Assembly: GCF_002946835.1 (NCBI RefSeq)
Contig: NZ_CP026652.1
Span: 2,480,001-2,544,000 of the forward strand
Length of the DNA: 64,000 nt
Source: Streptomyces dengpaensis
Lineage (GTDB): Bacteria; Actinomycetota; Actinomycetes; Streptomycetales; Streptomycetaceae
Direction: 5' to 3'
In this document: in pieces, positions 46,912 through 55,106 of the stretch
Numbering within the stretch: position 1 is the first letter of the stretch
How the letters are laid out: each line of letters opens with the position of its first letter
Program-made: the position numbers and the translations under genes
The notes under the pieces: model-generated
What the model was told of the DNA's origin: nothing
The model's input: only the letters and a program-made list of their open reading frames with translations
The model's database searches: none

Positions 46912-46930
46912 CACTAACTGCAAGTTAGTG
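46912..46930. promoter_or_regulatory. Candidate HxlR auto-operator
   Basis: Perfect 8-bp inverted repeat CACTAACT/AGTTAGTG with a 3-nt centre, 41 nt before hxlR. A further GGTTAG half-site follows. AT-rich symmetric sites of this kind are typical of small winged-helix repressors. Confidence 0.55.
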
Positions 46931-46970
46931 CAACCTCACGGTTAGCGCGCTCCCTGAGTATGCTGCTGCC

Positions 46971-47405
46971 ATGGAAACCTTCGCGCAGACCGTCGAGCGC
47001 ACCGAAGGTGGCGGGAGCACCGCGCGGGCCGACGGCGAGGACCAGGCGTACAACGTGTTCGCAAAGAGCTGCCCGTCCCGGGGCACGCTCGAGCACGTCA
47101 CCGGACGCTGGGGCGCGCTCACGCTCGGAGCGCTGCACGACGGCTCGTTCCGCTTCAACGAGCTGCGCCGCCGTGTCGACGGCGTCAGCGAGAAGATGCT
47201 GTCCCAGACTCTGCAGGCGCTGGAGCGCGACGGTCTGGTGCACCGCGAGGCCCAGCCCACGAACCCGCCGCGCGTCGACTACCGGCTCACGCCGCTCGGC
47301 CGCGAGGTCTCCGGGCGTCTGCTGACCCTGATCAACTTCGTCGAGGGCCACATGGACGACGTCCTGGAGGCTCGTGAGCGCTACGACGAGACGCGCGAGC
47401 GCTGA
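46971..47405 (+). CDS. HxlR-family winged-helix regulator
   Basis: 144 aa. The HxlR pattern is KSCPSRGTLEHVTGRWGALT (with the conserved N-terminal Cys), FNELRRRVDGVSEKMLSQTL for the recognition helix, and VDYRLTPLGREV for the wing. Such regulators often sense electrophiles or redox state through the Cys, which is inference here. TATGCT ends 6 nt before the ATG and there is no Shine-Dalgarno, so the mRNA may be leaderless. No regulated partner gene is adjacent on the plus strand. Confidence 0.9.
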   Translation: METFAQTVERTEGGGSTARADGEDQAYNVFAKSCPSRGTLEHVTGRWGALTLGALHDGSFRFNELRRRVDGVSEKMLSQTLQALERDGLVHREAQPTNPPRVDYRLTPLGREVSGRLLTLINFVEGHMDDVLEARERYDETRER

Positions 47406-47421
47406 CTGCCGGCGCCGGCCG

Positions 47422-48282
47422 TCAGGCCGACGGGCGGGGTGGCCGCTGGCAGCGCGGGCAGAAGTAGCTGGACCGGTTCATCCAGGCGCGCCGCCGCATC
47501 GGTGTCCCGCAGCGCCGGCAGGGCTCGCCCTCACGCCCGTACGCGTCGAGCGAGCGGTCGAAGTAGCCGGACTCCCCGTTGACGTTGACGTACAGGCTGT
47601 CGAAGCTGGTGCCGCCGGCGGCGAGGGCGTCGTTCATGACGTCGCGGATGTGGCCGAGGAGTTCGGCGGTGCGCGGCCGGGTGAAGGATCCCGTGGGGCG
47701 TTCGTAGTGCAGCTTGGAACGCCAGAGCGCCTCGTCCGCGTAGATGTTGCCGACCCCGCTGATCAGTGACTGGTCGAGCAGGGCGCGCTTGATCGTCGTA
47801 CGACGGGCGCGCAGGGCCGTGTGGAACGCGGCGTCGTCGAAGAGGGGGTCGAGCGGGTCGCGGGCGATGTGCGCGATGACCTCCGGCAGCCCCTCGGGGG
47901 TGTTCTCATGCAGGGAGAGCCCGCCGAAGGTGCGCTGGTCGACGAAGCGCAGCTCGGTGCCCTGCCCGTCCTCGAAGCGCACACGGATGCGCAGATGCTT
48001 CTCGTCCGGAGCGTCCTCCGGCCGCACCAGGAGCTGGCCGCTCATACCGAGGTGCGCGAGCACGGAGAACGGGGAGTCGTCCAGGAGCAGCCACAGATAC
48101 TTGCCGCGCCGCATGGCCTCCCCGAACCGCTGCCCGGCGAGCGCCTGAGCGAAGCCCTCAGGCCCGGCCAGATGCCGCCGCACGGCCCGGGGATGACCCA
48201 CCTCGACCGTCTTCACGACCCGCCCGCTGACCCAGCGCGCCAGGCCCCGCCGCACGACTTCGACCTCGGGCAACTCGGGCAC
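47422..48282 (-). CDS. mutM: Formamidopyrimidine-DNA glycosylase
   Basis: 286 aa from GTG 48282 with GGAGGAG 4 nt upstream. The catalytic N-terminus PELPEVE (Pro after Met removal) is intact. The helix-two-turn-helix region ([20 protein letters not shown]) and the C-terminal zinc finger (CRRCGTPM ... FCPRCQ) are also present. It removes 8-oxoguanine and ring-opened purines. It lies downstream of rnc, separated by a terminator-like hairpin and a possible leader ORF. Confidence 0.96.
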   Translation of the reverse strand: MPELPEVEVVRRGLARWVSGRVVKTVEVGHPRAVRRHLAGPEGFAQALAGQRFGEAMRRGKYLWLLLDDSPFSVLAHLGMSGQLLVRPEDAPDEKHLRIRVRFEDGQGTELRFVDQRTFGGLSLHENTPEGLPEVIAHIARDPLDPLFDDAAFHTALRARRTTIKRALLDQSLISGVGNIYADEALWRSKLHYERPTGSFTRPRTAELLGHIRDVMNDALAAGGTSFDSLYVNVNGESGYFDRSLDAYGREGEPCRRCGTPMRRRAWMNRSSYFCPRCQRPPRPSA

Positions 48283-48337
48283 GGGGCTCCTCCGGAGGGG
48301 CGCGGTACGGGGACGACGCCCGAAGAGTACCTCTTGG

Positions 48338-48430
48338 TCAACGGGGATCGGCGAGGTGGTCTTCGGGCGTGAGCCCCCAGGTCAGCCGTTCGGTCCGGGC
48401 CTCGTCGCCGGCTGGCATGAGTGCGTCCAC
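48338..48430 (-). CDS. Possible 30-codon leader ORF upstream of mutM
   Basis: From GTG 48430 to TGA 48338 the codons are strongly GC3-biased and encode [20 protein letters not shown] followed by [10 protein letters not shown]. The frame stays open upstream to 48521, without a start. ACGGGG lies upstream of the GTG. It may be a leader peptide or the tail of a lost gene; the evidence is codon bias only. Confidence 0.3.
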   Translation of the reverse strand: MDALMPAGDEARTERLTWGLTPEDHLADPR

Positions 48431-48462
48431 GATGCCCCGTACAAGGACGACGGCCAGGTCCT

Positions 48463-48518
48463 GTCTGTACGCGAACCCCGTCGCGGCGGGGGCGCTGCGA
48501 CGGGGTTCGCGTACAGAC
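48463..48518 (-). terminator. 22-bp hairpin downstream of rnc
   Basis: Perfect 22-bp arms (48463-48484 and 48497-48518) with a 12-nt loop, starting 18 nt after the rnc stop. It is one of the strongest stems in the window. It may be a terminator or, given its place, a substrate for RNase III, which is known to process its own transcript in other bacteria. Confidence 0.75.
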
Positions 48519-48535
48519 GTTTACCTGTGAAGGAT

Positions 48536-49366
48536 TCAGGCCGTGGCCGGACCGCTCGTCGCGGCCGAGGGGGCGTCGGCAGTCACCTGGGCCACCTTTT
48601 CGGCGGCGACCCTGGCCGACTTCGCGCGTTCGTCCGCGGCGGAGCGGATCGCACGCCACGCGGACTCCGCGGCCTGCTGCTCCGCCTCCTTCTTGCTGCG
48701 GCCGGTGCCGGTGCCGTACGAGACGCCTCCGACGCGGGCGGCAGCAGTAAAGGTCTTCTCGTGGTCCGGGCCGGTCTCCGAGACCAGGTACTCGGGAACG
48801 CCGAGCCCCTCGGTCGCGGTGAGCTCCTGGAGACTGGTCTTCCAGTCCAGGCCCGCGCCCAGATTCGATGACTTCTCGATCAGCGGGTCGAAGAGCCGGT
48901 GGACGAGCTCGCCCGCCGCGTCCAGACCCTGGTCGAGATAGACCGCGCCGATCACCGCTTCGAGGGTGTCGGCGAGGATGGATGCCTTGTCCCTGCCTCC
49001 CGTGCCTTCCTCGCCCCGGCCGAGCCGGACGAAGGAGCCGAGTTCGAGGCCGCGGCCCACTTCCGCCAGCGCACGCGAGTTGACCACCGCGGCCCGCAGC
49101 TTGGCCAGCTGGCCTTCGGGCAGGTCGGGGTGGGCGCGGTACAGCGTGTCCGTGACCACGAGGCCGAGCACGGAGTCCCCGAGGAACTCCAGGCGCTCGT
49201 TGGTCGGCAGACCGCCGTTCTCGTACGCGTAGGAACGGTGGGTCAGCGCACGCACCAGAAGGGCGGACTCGACCTTGTAGCCGAGCCGCCCTTCCAGAAG
49301 CGTGTGGGACGAGGCTGTGTTGTCCGCCTTTTTCTTGGCGTTTGTGTCCGCCTTGGCGTCAGACAT
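48536..49366 (-). CDS. rnc: Ribonuclease III (AbsB)
   Basis: 276 aa from ATG 49366, the length known for Streptomyces. The nuclease domain has the signature [16 protein letters not shown] and the acidic [16 protein letters not shown] dsRNA-binding domain follows ([14 protein letters not shown] ... [18 protein letters not shown]), with a Lys/Ala-rich tail. In S. coelicolor this gene is absB, which globally controls antibiotic production through RNA processing. It is co-directional with rpmF (19-nt gap). Confidence 0.97.
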   Translation of the reverse strand: MSDAKADTNAKKKADNTASSHTLLEGRLGYKVESALLVRALTHRSYAYENGGLPTNERLEFLGDSVLGLVVTDTLYRAHPDLPEGQLAKLRAAVVNSRALAEVGRGLELGSFVRLGRGEEGTGGRDKASILADTLEAVIGAVYLDQGLDAAGELVHRLFDPLIEKSSNLGAGLDWKTSLQELTATEGLGVPEYLVSETGPDHEKTFTAAARVGGVSYGTGTGRSKKEAEQQAAESAWRAIRSAADERAKSARVAAEKVAQVTADAPSAATSGPATA

Positions 49367-49385
49367 TAGGCCTCTCACCAGCCGC

Positions 49386-49559
49386 TCAGACCTCGAGGAC
49401 CTGGCGCTTGTTGTAGGTGCCGCAAGCAGGGCAGGCGATGTGCTGCTGCTTGGGCTCGTGGCAGCGCTCGCACGCAACCAGGGTGGGGACCGCAGCCTTC
49501 CACTGCGACCGGCGGTGGCGCGTGTTGCTGCGCGACATCTTCCGCTTCGGAACAGCCAC
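49386..49559 (-). CDS. rpmF: 50S ribosomal protein L32, zinc-binding form
   Basis: 57 aa from GTG 49559: [20 protein letters not shown], then CERCHEP and [15 protein letters not shown]. The four cysteines make this the zinc-containing (C+) form; many actinomycetes also keep Cys-less paralogues under Zur control. It starts 2 nt after the DUF177 gene, a conserved pair. Confidence 0.97.
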   Translation of the reverse strand: MAVPKRKMSRSNTRHRRSQWKAAVPTLVACERCHEPKQQHIACPACGTYNKRQVLEV

Positions 49560-49561
49560 GG

Positions 49562-50167
49562 CTACTTCTCCTGCTTCTCGTCGACGCCCGGTTCGGCGCC
49601 GCTCAACTCGTCCTTCTCGCCATCTTCGAGTGAACCGGCGAGTCCCTGCAGTGCCGCCCAACGGATGTCGACGGCGTCATGGTGGTGGTCCGGGTCGTCC
49701 GCGAGCCGGGCTCCGCACTCGGAGCACAGGCCGGGGCAGTCGTCCTGGCACACCGGCTGCATCGGCAGTGCGAGCACCACCGCATCACGCAGCACGGGTT
49801 CGAGGTCGAACAGGCCGTCCTCGACGAAGAGCCTGTCCTCGTCTTCCTCGGCGTCGTCGGCCGGTTCCGCTTTCATGCGGCCCCGGTCATCGGCATCAGG
49901 GTACGAGAACATCTCCTGGAAGTCCGCTTCGAGCTCCTGCTCAAGCGGCTCCAGACACCTTACGCACTCCCCCTTGGCCTGTGCACGGGCGGTGCCTGTG
50001 ACAAGCACCCCTTCCATGACCGACTCAAGGCGGAGGTCGAGCTCCACCAGGGCGCCTTCCGGCACTCCGATGACTCCCTGGATCCCGAGATCCACGGGAG
50101 CGTCGATTGTGCGGGTCAAGCGCTGCAGAGCACCAGGACGCCGTCCCAGCTCGTGTGTGTCGAACAC
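49562..50167 (-). CDS. DUF177 (YceD) family protein
   Basis: 201 aa from GTG 50167. It has the DUF177 core [20 protein letters not shown] and the zinc-type [13 protein letters not shown]. The C-terminus is acidic. YceD proteins are coupled to rpmF in most bacteria and are thought to help 23S rRNA maturation. Coding similarity seems to continue upstream of the GTG ([12 protein letters not shown]), where no ATG/GTG exists. A CTG at 50200 with AGGA 6 nt upstream may be the true start (212 aa). Confidence 0.9.
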   Translation of the reverse strand: MFDTHELGRRPGALQRLTRTIDAPVDLGIQGVIGVPEGALVELDLRLESVMEGVLVTGTARAQAKGECVRCLEPLEQELEADFQEMFSYPDADDRGRMKAEPADDAEEDEDRLFVEDGLFDLEPVLRDAVVLALPMQPVCQDDCPGLCSECGARLADDPDHHHDAVDIRWAALQGLAGSLEDGEKDELSGAEPGVDEKQEK

Positions 50168-50235
50168 GAGAGGGTTGCGGTGGTCGAGGTGGGTGTTCAG
50201 AGCCGTTCCTGCTTTCGATCTTCGAAGCTCAGAGA

Positions 50236-50263
50236 CGCTGCCCCTGGTGTTTCCCGGGCAGCG
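50236..50263 (-). terminator. Weak hairpin after the DivIVA-like gene
   Basis: 8-bp stem (CGCTGCCC 50236-50243, GGGCAGCG 50256-50263) with a 12-nt loop, lying between the DivIVA-like gene and the DUF177 gene. Confidence 0.45.
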
Positions 50264-50390
50264 GTGATCGCGGACGTACGCGCGACCGAACAGCCAGGAT
50301 ACTGGACCTTTCGCTCTCGGCCCAATCCGGTGTGCGCTCCCGGCCCGTGCGCCGGTCTCCGCCGTCGCCGCCGGCGCAACGGCGAGCGCC

Positions 50391-51494
50391 TCAGTGGCCG
50401 CCGCGCCCCTGCTCGTACGCCCGCAGCTGCTCCGCGCTGATCATGCTGGTGTCGAAGAGGCTGGTCTCGTCGAGGGCGTGCGCCTGCGCGTCCAGGGCGT
50501 GCGCCGTCTGCGGCTGGGCGTAGGCCTGCTGCCCGCTCTGGTCGTACGCCGGCTGCTGGCCGTAGCCCTGCTGCTGCGGGTAGGCGGCATACGGGTCGGC
50601 CTGCTGGTAGCCGTACGCGTCCTGCTGGGCGTACTGCTGTTGATACCCGTACGGGTCGGCCTGCTGCTGGTACGCGTAGGCATCCTGCTGCCCGTACGAC
50701 GGCTGGGCCGGGACCTCGGGGGCTTGGGCGGGCTGCGCGGGGGGCTGGGCGGGCTGCTCGGGGGCGTCCGCGAGCTCGGCGAGGCCGGCCAGGTAGTCGG
50801 CGTCACTCGTGTGCTGGGCGGGCGTGCCGTCGTCGGCGAAGGCGCTCAGATCGCCGAGGTCGTCGCTGGCGATGCGGCCGTGCAGCTTCTGCCGGCCGCG
50901 TCCGACGGCCTGCAGGGTCTTGGCGAGGACGGCCTCGAAGGCGCCGAGCTTGACGTCGACGTATTCATCGGCGCTGCGCCGCAGGGTCTCGGGGTCATGG
51001 CTGCGCTCGGGAGCGTCCTCGTCCTCGTATCCCTGCTCGTCGACGCCGGGTCCGGTGCCGAGGAGCTTCTCGCGGCCACGGCCGACGGAGCCGAGGGTCT
51101 TGGTGAGGACGACCTCGAAGTTGGCGAGCTTGGAGTCGACGTAGTCGTCGGCTTCCGCGCGGACCTCCTCTGCCTCCTTGCGGGCCTCGGCGAGGATGCG
51201 CTCGGCCTCGTTCTGGGAGCGGCGGGCGACCTCGGTGTCGGAGATCAGGGAGCCGCGCTCGGCGTGCGCGGAGTCGATGATCCGCTCGGCCTCCTGGCGG
51301 GCCTGCTCGACCATCTGCTCGCGGCCGCCGATCAGTTCCTGGGCCTGGGCGAGGGAGCCGGGCAGCGCCTGGCGCACCTCTTCGAGCATCGAGAGCAGCT
51401 CGGCGCGGTTGACCACGCACGAGGCCGACATGGGCATGGACCGGGCACCGCCAACCGCCGCGACGATCTCATCGAGCTTCTTCTGCACGTCCAC
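50391..51494 (-). CDS. DivIVA-like / ATP-synthase-B-like coiled-coil protein with Gln/Tyr-rich tail
   Basis: 367 aa. The N-terminal half is a long charged coiled coil (EQARQEAERIIDSAHAERGS, RRSQNEAERILAEARKEAEE), similar to the actinobacterial family variously annotated as cell division initiation protein or ATP synthase subunit B. Two copies of a YVDxKLxxFExVLxKTLxxVGRGR block lie near residues 117 and 178. The last ~110 residues are a low-complexity tail of repeated YGQQ, AYAYQQQ and DPYGYQQ units. Possibly a polarity or cytoskeletal scaffold; function unproven. Confidence 0.82.
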   Translation of the reverse strand: MDVQKKLDEIVAAVGGARSMPMSASCVVNRAELLSMLEEVRQALPGSLAQAQELIGGREQMVEQARQEAERIIDSAHAERGSLISDTEVARRSQNEAERILAEARKEAEEVRAEADDYVDSKLANFEVVLTKTLGSVGRGREKLLGTGPGVDEQGYEDEDAPERSHDPETLRRSADEYVDVKLGAFEAVLAKTLQAVGRGRQKLHGRIASDDLGDLSAFADDGTPAQHTSDADYLAGLAELADAPEQPAQPPAQPAQAPEVPAQPSYGQQDAYAYQQQADPYGYQQQYAQQDAYGYQQADPYAAYPQQQGYGQQPAYDQSGQQAYAQPQTAHALDAQAHALDETSLFDTSMISAEQLRAYEQGRGGH

Positions 51495-51593
51495 CGTGTG
51501 CTCGCCACTCTCTACAGCTGTGATGGAGACGGACGGGTCGACTGTACGGCCACTCCCGCCCCGCCCGACACCGGGTGACGGGCTGTCAGGGGC

Positions 51594-52103
51594 TCAGTCC
51601 TTGCCGAGCCGCTCCTGGAGCGCCTCCAGGACCACCTGCGGCACCAGGTGCGAGATGTCGCCGCCCCAGGTCGCGACCTCCTTGACCAGCGAGGAGGAGA
51701 GGAAGCTGTAGGTGGGGCTGGTCGGGATGAACAGCGTTTCGACGCCCGAGAGACCGTTGTTCATCTGGGCCATCTGGAGTTCGTAGTCGAAGTCGCTGAC
51801 CGCGCGCAGCCCCTTGACGATGGCGGGGATGTCGCGCTGCTTGCAGTAGTCGACGAGCAGGCCGTGGTAGGCCTCGACCTCGACGTTGCCGTACTCGGCG
51901 GTGACCTCGCGGATCAGCTCGATCCGCTCGTCGACCGTGAACAGGCCCTTTTTCGCCTGATTGATCATCACGACGACATGCACGACGTCGTACAGCCTGG
52001 AGGCGCGGGCGATGATGTCGAGGTGTCCATTGGTGATGGGGTCGAATGACCCCGGACAGACGGCGCGGCGCAACTGTGGTCCCTCGCTCTCCGGTCCGGT
52101 CAT
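51594..52103 (-). CDS. coaD: Phosphopantetheine adenylyltransferase
   Basis: 169 aa. This is the penultimate CoA step: ATP + 4'-phosphopantetheine to dephospho-CoA. The nucleotidyltransferase motif is VCPGSFDPITNGHLDI (T/HxGH) and the second signature is YSFLSSSLVKE. The start at ATG 52103 overlaps the rsmD stop by 4 nt. An rsmD-coaD pair is conserved in many bacteria. Confidence 0.96.
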   Translation of the reverse strand: MTGPESEGPQLRRAVCPGSFDPITNGHLDIIARASRLYDVVHVVVMINQAKKGLFTVDERIELIREVTAEYGNVEVEAYHGLLVDYCKQRDIPAIVKGLRAVSDFDYELQMAQMNNGLSGVETLFIPTSPTYSFLSSSLVKEVATWGGDISHLVPQVVLEALQERLGKD

Positions 52104-52687
52104 CGTGGGTCTTCGCACGTAGAGGCGGCGCGACCGTACCAAAAGGTCCCCTCGCCGTAACGACGGGCCCTGACTCCTTCGAAGTCGTCCGGCCAACCGA
52201 ATGCGCCGCCTCTGGTGCTCCGCTCCACGGTGACGAGCGCTTCGTCCGCGAGCCAGCCCTCCGCCCGGAGTGTGAGCAGAATCTCGCGAAGATCGTCGTC
52301 CGAAACGGCATAGGGGGGGTCAAGGAAGACCAGGTCGTACGGCGCTGCCGGCGCCGCCGTCTGGATGATCTGCTCCGCTTTGCCCGACCTGACCTCGGCG
52401 CCCGGGAGGCCCAGTGCCTTCACGTTCTCCCGGATGACCCTGGCCGCGCGGGCGTCGGCCTCGACGAGCAGGGCGTGTCCGGCGCCGCGGCTGAGTGCCT
52501 CCAGGCCGACGGCGCCCGAACCGGCGTACAGGTCGAGCACGCGCTCCCCTTCCAACGGGCCGCCCAGCAGGGACTGCCAGGTGGAGAAGAGGCCCTCACG
52601 CGCCCGGTCGGACGTGGGGCGGGTGCCGGTGCCCGGCGGGACGGCCAGACGGCGTCCGCCGGCCCGGCCGGCGATCACGCGGGTCAT
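52100..52687 (-). CDS. rsmD: 16S rRNA (guanine-966-N2)-methyltransferase RsmD
   Basis: 195 aa. It starts MTRVIAGRAGGRRLAVPPG and has TRPTSDRAREGLFSTW, SAM motif I LDLYAGSGAVGLEALSRG and the amine-methyltransferase motif FLDPPY. It methylates G966 of 16S rRNA. It lies 39 nt downstream of recG and overlaps coaD. Confidence 0.96.
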   Translation of the reverse strand: MTRVIAGRAGGRRLAVPPGTGTRPTSDRAREGLFSTWQSLLGGPLEGERVLDLYAGSGAVGLEALSRGAGHALLVEADARAARVIRENVKALGLPGAEVRSGKAEQIIQTAAPAAPYDLVFLDPPYAVSDDDLREILLTLRAEGWLADEALVTVERSTRGGAFGWPDDFEGVRARRYGEGTFWYGRAASTCEDPR

Positions 52688-52726
52688 GAGGGTCCTTTGC
52701 GCTGAGGGTGTGTCGGGTCCAGTCTC

Positions 52727-54940
52727 TCAGCCCTTGTCCAGGTACTGCTCGCGCTCCTCGTCGAGGAGGGCGTCCAGGGCGGTGCGCAGGCCGGGGAGGC
52801 GCTCCAGCTCCGGGTCCGCGGCGACGACGGCGGCCGCCTCCTCGCGAGCCTCGGCGATGATCTCCTCGTCGTCGATGACGGCGAGCATGCGCAGCGAGGA
52901 GCGGACGCCGGACTGGGCCTGGCCGAGGACGTCGCCCTCGCGGCGCTGTTCGAGGTCGATCCGGGAGAGCTCGAACCCGTCGAGCGTGGACGCCACGGCG
53001 TTCAGCCGCTGGCGTGCCGGGCTGGCCTCCGGCATCTCGGAGACCAGGAGGCAGAGCCCGGCGGCCGAGCCCCGGCCGACGCGACCGCGCAGCTGGTGGA
53101 GCTGGGAGACGCCGAACCGGTCGGCGTCCATGATCACCATCGCGGTGGCATTCGGCACGTTCACCCCGACCTCGATGACGGTGGTCGCGACCAGGACGTC
53201 GGTCTCGCCCGCGGCGAAGCGGCGCATGACGGCGTCCTTGTCGTCGGGCTGCATACGGCCGTGCAGGACTTCGACCTTGAGGCCCTGGAGGGGGCCCTTG
53301 GCGAGCTGGTCGGCGACATCGAGGACGGCGAGCGGCGGGCGCTTCTCGGCCTCGTCCTCGGGGGACTTCTTCTTGGTCTTCTTCGGGTCGTCCTCCTCGT
53401 CTCCGATGCGGGGGCAGACCACGTACGCCTGATGGCCGTTCTCTACTTCCTCGCGCACGCGCTCCCACGCGCGCGTGAGGAAGTGCGGCTTGTCCGCGGC
53501 GGGGACGACATGGCTGGCGATCGGCGAGCGTCCGGCGGGGAGTTGGTCGAGGACGGAGGTCTCCAGGTCGCCGAAGACGGTCATCGCGACCGTGCGCGGG
53601 ATGGGCGTGGCGGTCATGACCAGCAGGTGCGGGGGCTGCTTGCCCTTGCCGCGCAGGGCGTCGCGCTGCTCGACGCCGAAGCGGTGCTGCTCGTCGACGA
53701 CGACCAGGCCCAGGTCGTGGAACTGCACCTTGTCCTCGATCAGCGCGTGCGTGCCGATGACGATTCCGGCCTCGCCGGTGACCAGATCGAGCAGCGCCTG
53801 CCTCCGGGCGGCCGTGCCCATGGAACCGGTGAGGAGCACCACCTTGGTGGAGTGCTCGGCCCCGCCGAGCATGCCGCCCTCGGCCAACTCCCCCATCATC
53901 TCCGTGATCGACCGGTGGTGCTGCTGGGCGAGCACCTCGGTGGGCGCGAGCATCGCGGCCTGCCCGCCCGCGTCGACGACGGCGAGCATGGCGCGCAGGG
54001 CGACCATGGTCTTGCCCGAACCCACCTCTCCCTGGAGCAGCCGGTGCATCGGGTGCTCGGTCGCGAGGTCGTCGAAGATCTCCTTGGAGACCTTCTGCTG
54101 GCCCTCGGTGAGGGTGAAGGGCAGCCTGGCGTCGAAGGCGGTGAGCAGGCCGTCGGGCTTGGGGGCGCGGGCCACGGCAGGGAGGTGGGCGTCGGCGTAG
54201 CGTCGGCGGGCCAGGGCGACCTGGAGGACGAAGGCCTCGTCCCACTTGAGGCGGGCGCGGGCGTCGTGGATGTCCGCCTTGGTCTGCGGGCGGTGGATTT
54301 TGTGCAGGGCCTCGGGAAGGGGGAGCAGGCCGCGGCCGTCCCGGAGGGAGTCCGGGAGGGGGTCGACGGCCTCCTGGGCGCTCGCCAGCACCGTCTGCAC
54401 GGACTTGGCGATCTTCCAGGACTCCAGCTTCGCGGTGGCCGGGTAGATCGGGATGAGCGCCCCGGCCCAGGAGTCGACGGTCTCGGCGGCGTCGTCGCTG
54501 TCGCCGCGCAGCGGCTCGTACGCCGGGTGGGCCAGCTGGAGGCGGCGGTTGAAGACGGAGACCTTGCCGGAGAACATCGCGCGAGTGCCGGGCAGGAGTT
54601 CCTTGTGGGGCTTGTGCACGCCGTTGCCGAAGAAGACCAGTTGGAGGCGGCCGCTGCCGTCCGTGATGGTCACTTCGAGACGCTGGCCCTTGCCGCGGGG
54701 GGCCTTGGAGGAGGCGAAGGTGTGCAGGCGCGCGTCGGCGACCTGGGCGACCACCGTCACATGCTCGTCCATGGGCAGGTCGGCGAGGTGGGTGAGCTGC
54801 CCGCGCTCCTCGTATCTGCGGGGGTAGTGGTGGAGCAGGTCACCGACGGTGTGCAGGTCGAGGTGCTCGGCCATCACCTTCGCGGTGGCGGGGCCGAGCG
54901 TCTTCTTCAGCGGTTCTTCGAGCACGGGCACGAGATCCAT
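52727..54940 (-). CDS. recG: ATP-dependent DNA helicase RecG
   Basis: 737 aa from ATG 54940. The N-terminal wedge/OB region (LHHYPRRYEERGQLTHLADL) precedes the SF2 helicase: motif I GEVGSGKTMVALRAM, motif II VVDEQHRFGVEQR, motif III MTATPIPRT, motif VI QLRGRVGRG. RecG remodels stalled forks and Holliday junctions. A charged insertion (EEDDPKKTKKKSPEDEAEKR) lies in helicase domain 2. It is divergent from the HSP90 gene with a 166-nt spacer. Confidence 0.96.
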   Translation of the reverse strand: MDLVPVLEEPLKKTLGPATAKVMAEHLDLHTVGDLLHHYPRRYEERGQLTHLADLPMDEHVTVVAQVADARLHTFASSKAPRGKGQRLEVTITDGSGRLQLVFFGNGVHKPHKELLPGTRAMFSGKVSVFNRRLQLAHPAYEPLRGDSDDAAETVDSWAGALIPIYPATAKLESWKIAKSVQTVLASAQEAVDPLPDSLRDGRGLLPLPEALHKIHRPQTKADIHDARARLKWDEAFVLQVALARRRYADAHLPAVARAPKPDGLLTAFDARLPFTLTEGQQKVSKEIFDDLATEHPMHRLLQGEVGSGKTMVALRAMLAVVDAGGQAAMLAPTEVLAQQHHRSITEMMGELAEGGMLGGAEHSTKVVLLTGSMGTAARRQALLDLVTGEAGIVIGTHALIEDKVQFHDLGLVVVDEQHRFGVEQRDALRGKGKQPPHLLVMTATPIPRTVAMTVFGDLETSVLDQLPAGRSPIASHVVPAADKPHFLTRAWERVREEVENGHQAYVVCPRIGDEEDDPKKTKKKSPEDEAEKRPPLAVLDVADQLAKGPLQGLKVEVLHGRMQPDDKDAVMRRFAAGETDVLVATTVIEVGVNVPNATAMVIMDADRFGVSQLHQLRGRVGRGSAAGLCLLVSEMPEASPARQRLNAVASTLDGFELSRIDLEQRREGDVLGQAQSGVRSSLRMLAVIDDEEIIAEAREEAAAVVAADPELERLPGLRTALDALLDEEREQYLDKG

Positions 54941-55106
54941 TGCACACCACAGCACTGACAATGCCGCATACGTCCCGGAAATCCGCTGGTCAGGCCGGTC
55001 GTTCCGGGCCTAGGATGACGCGCTCCGGCACGCTTCGCGGTCACCGTCCACCGGGACCGCCCGACCCCGCGCCGTCGCCCGTTCCCCCACCCACGGCGCT
55101 GCGACG

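Noticed and set aside
53096..54958. 620-codon plus-strand frame opposite recG
   Set aside because: It mirrors recG codon structure and its Gly/Val/Leu-rich product matches nothing. This is a typical antisense shadow in GC-rich DNA.
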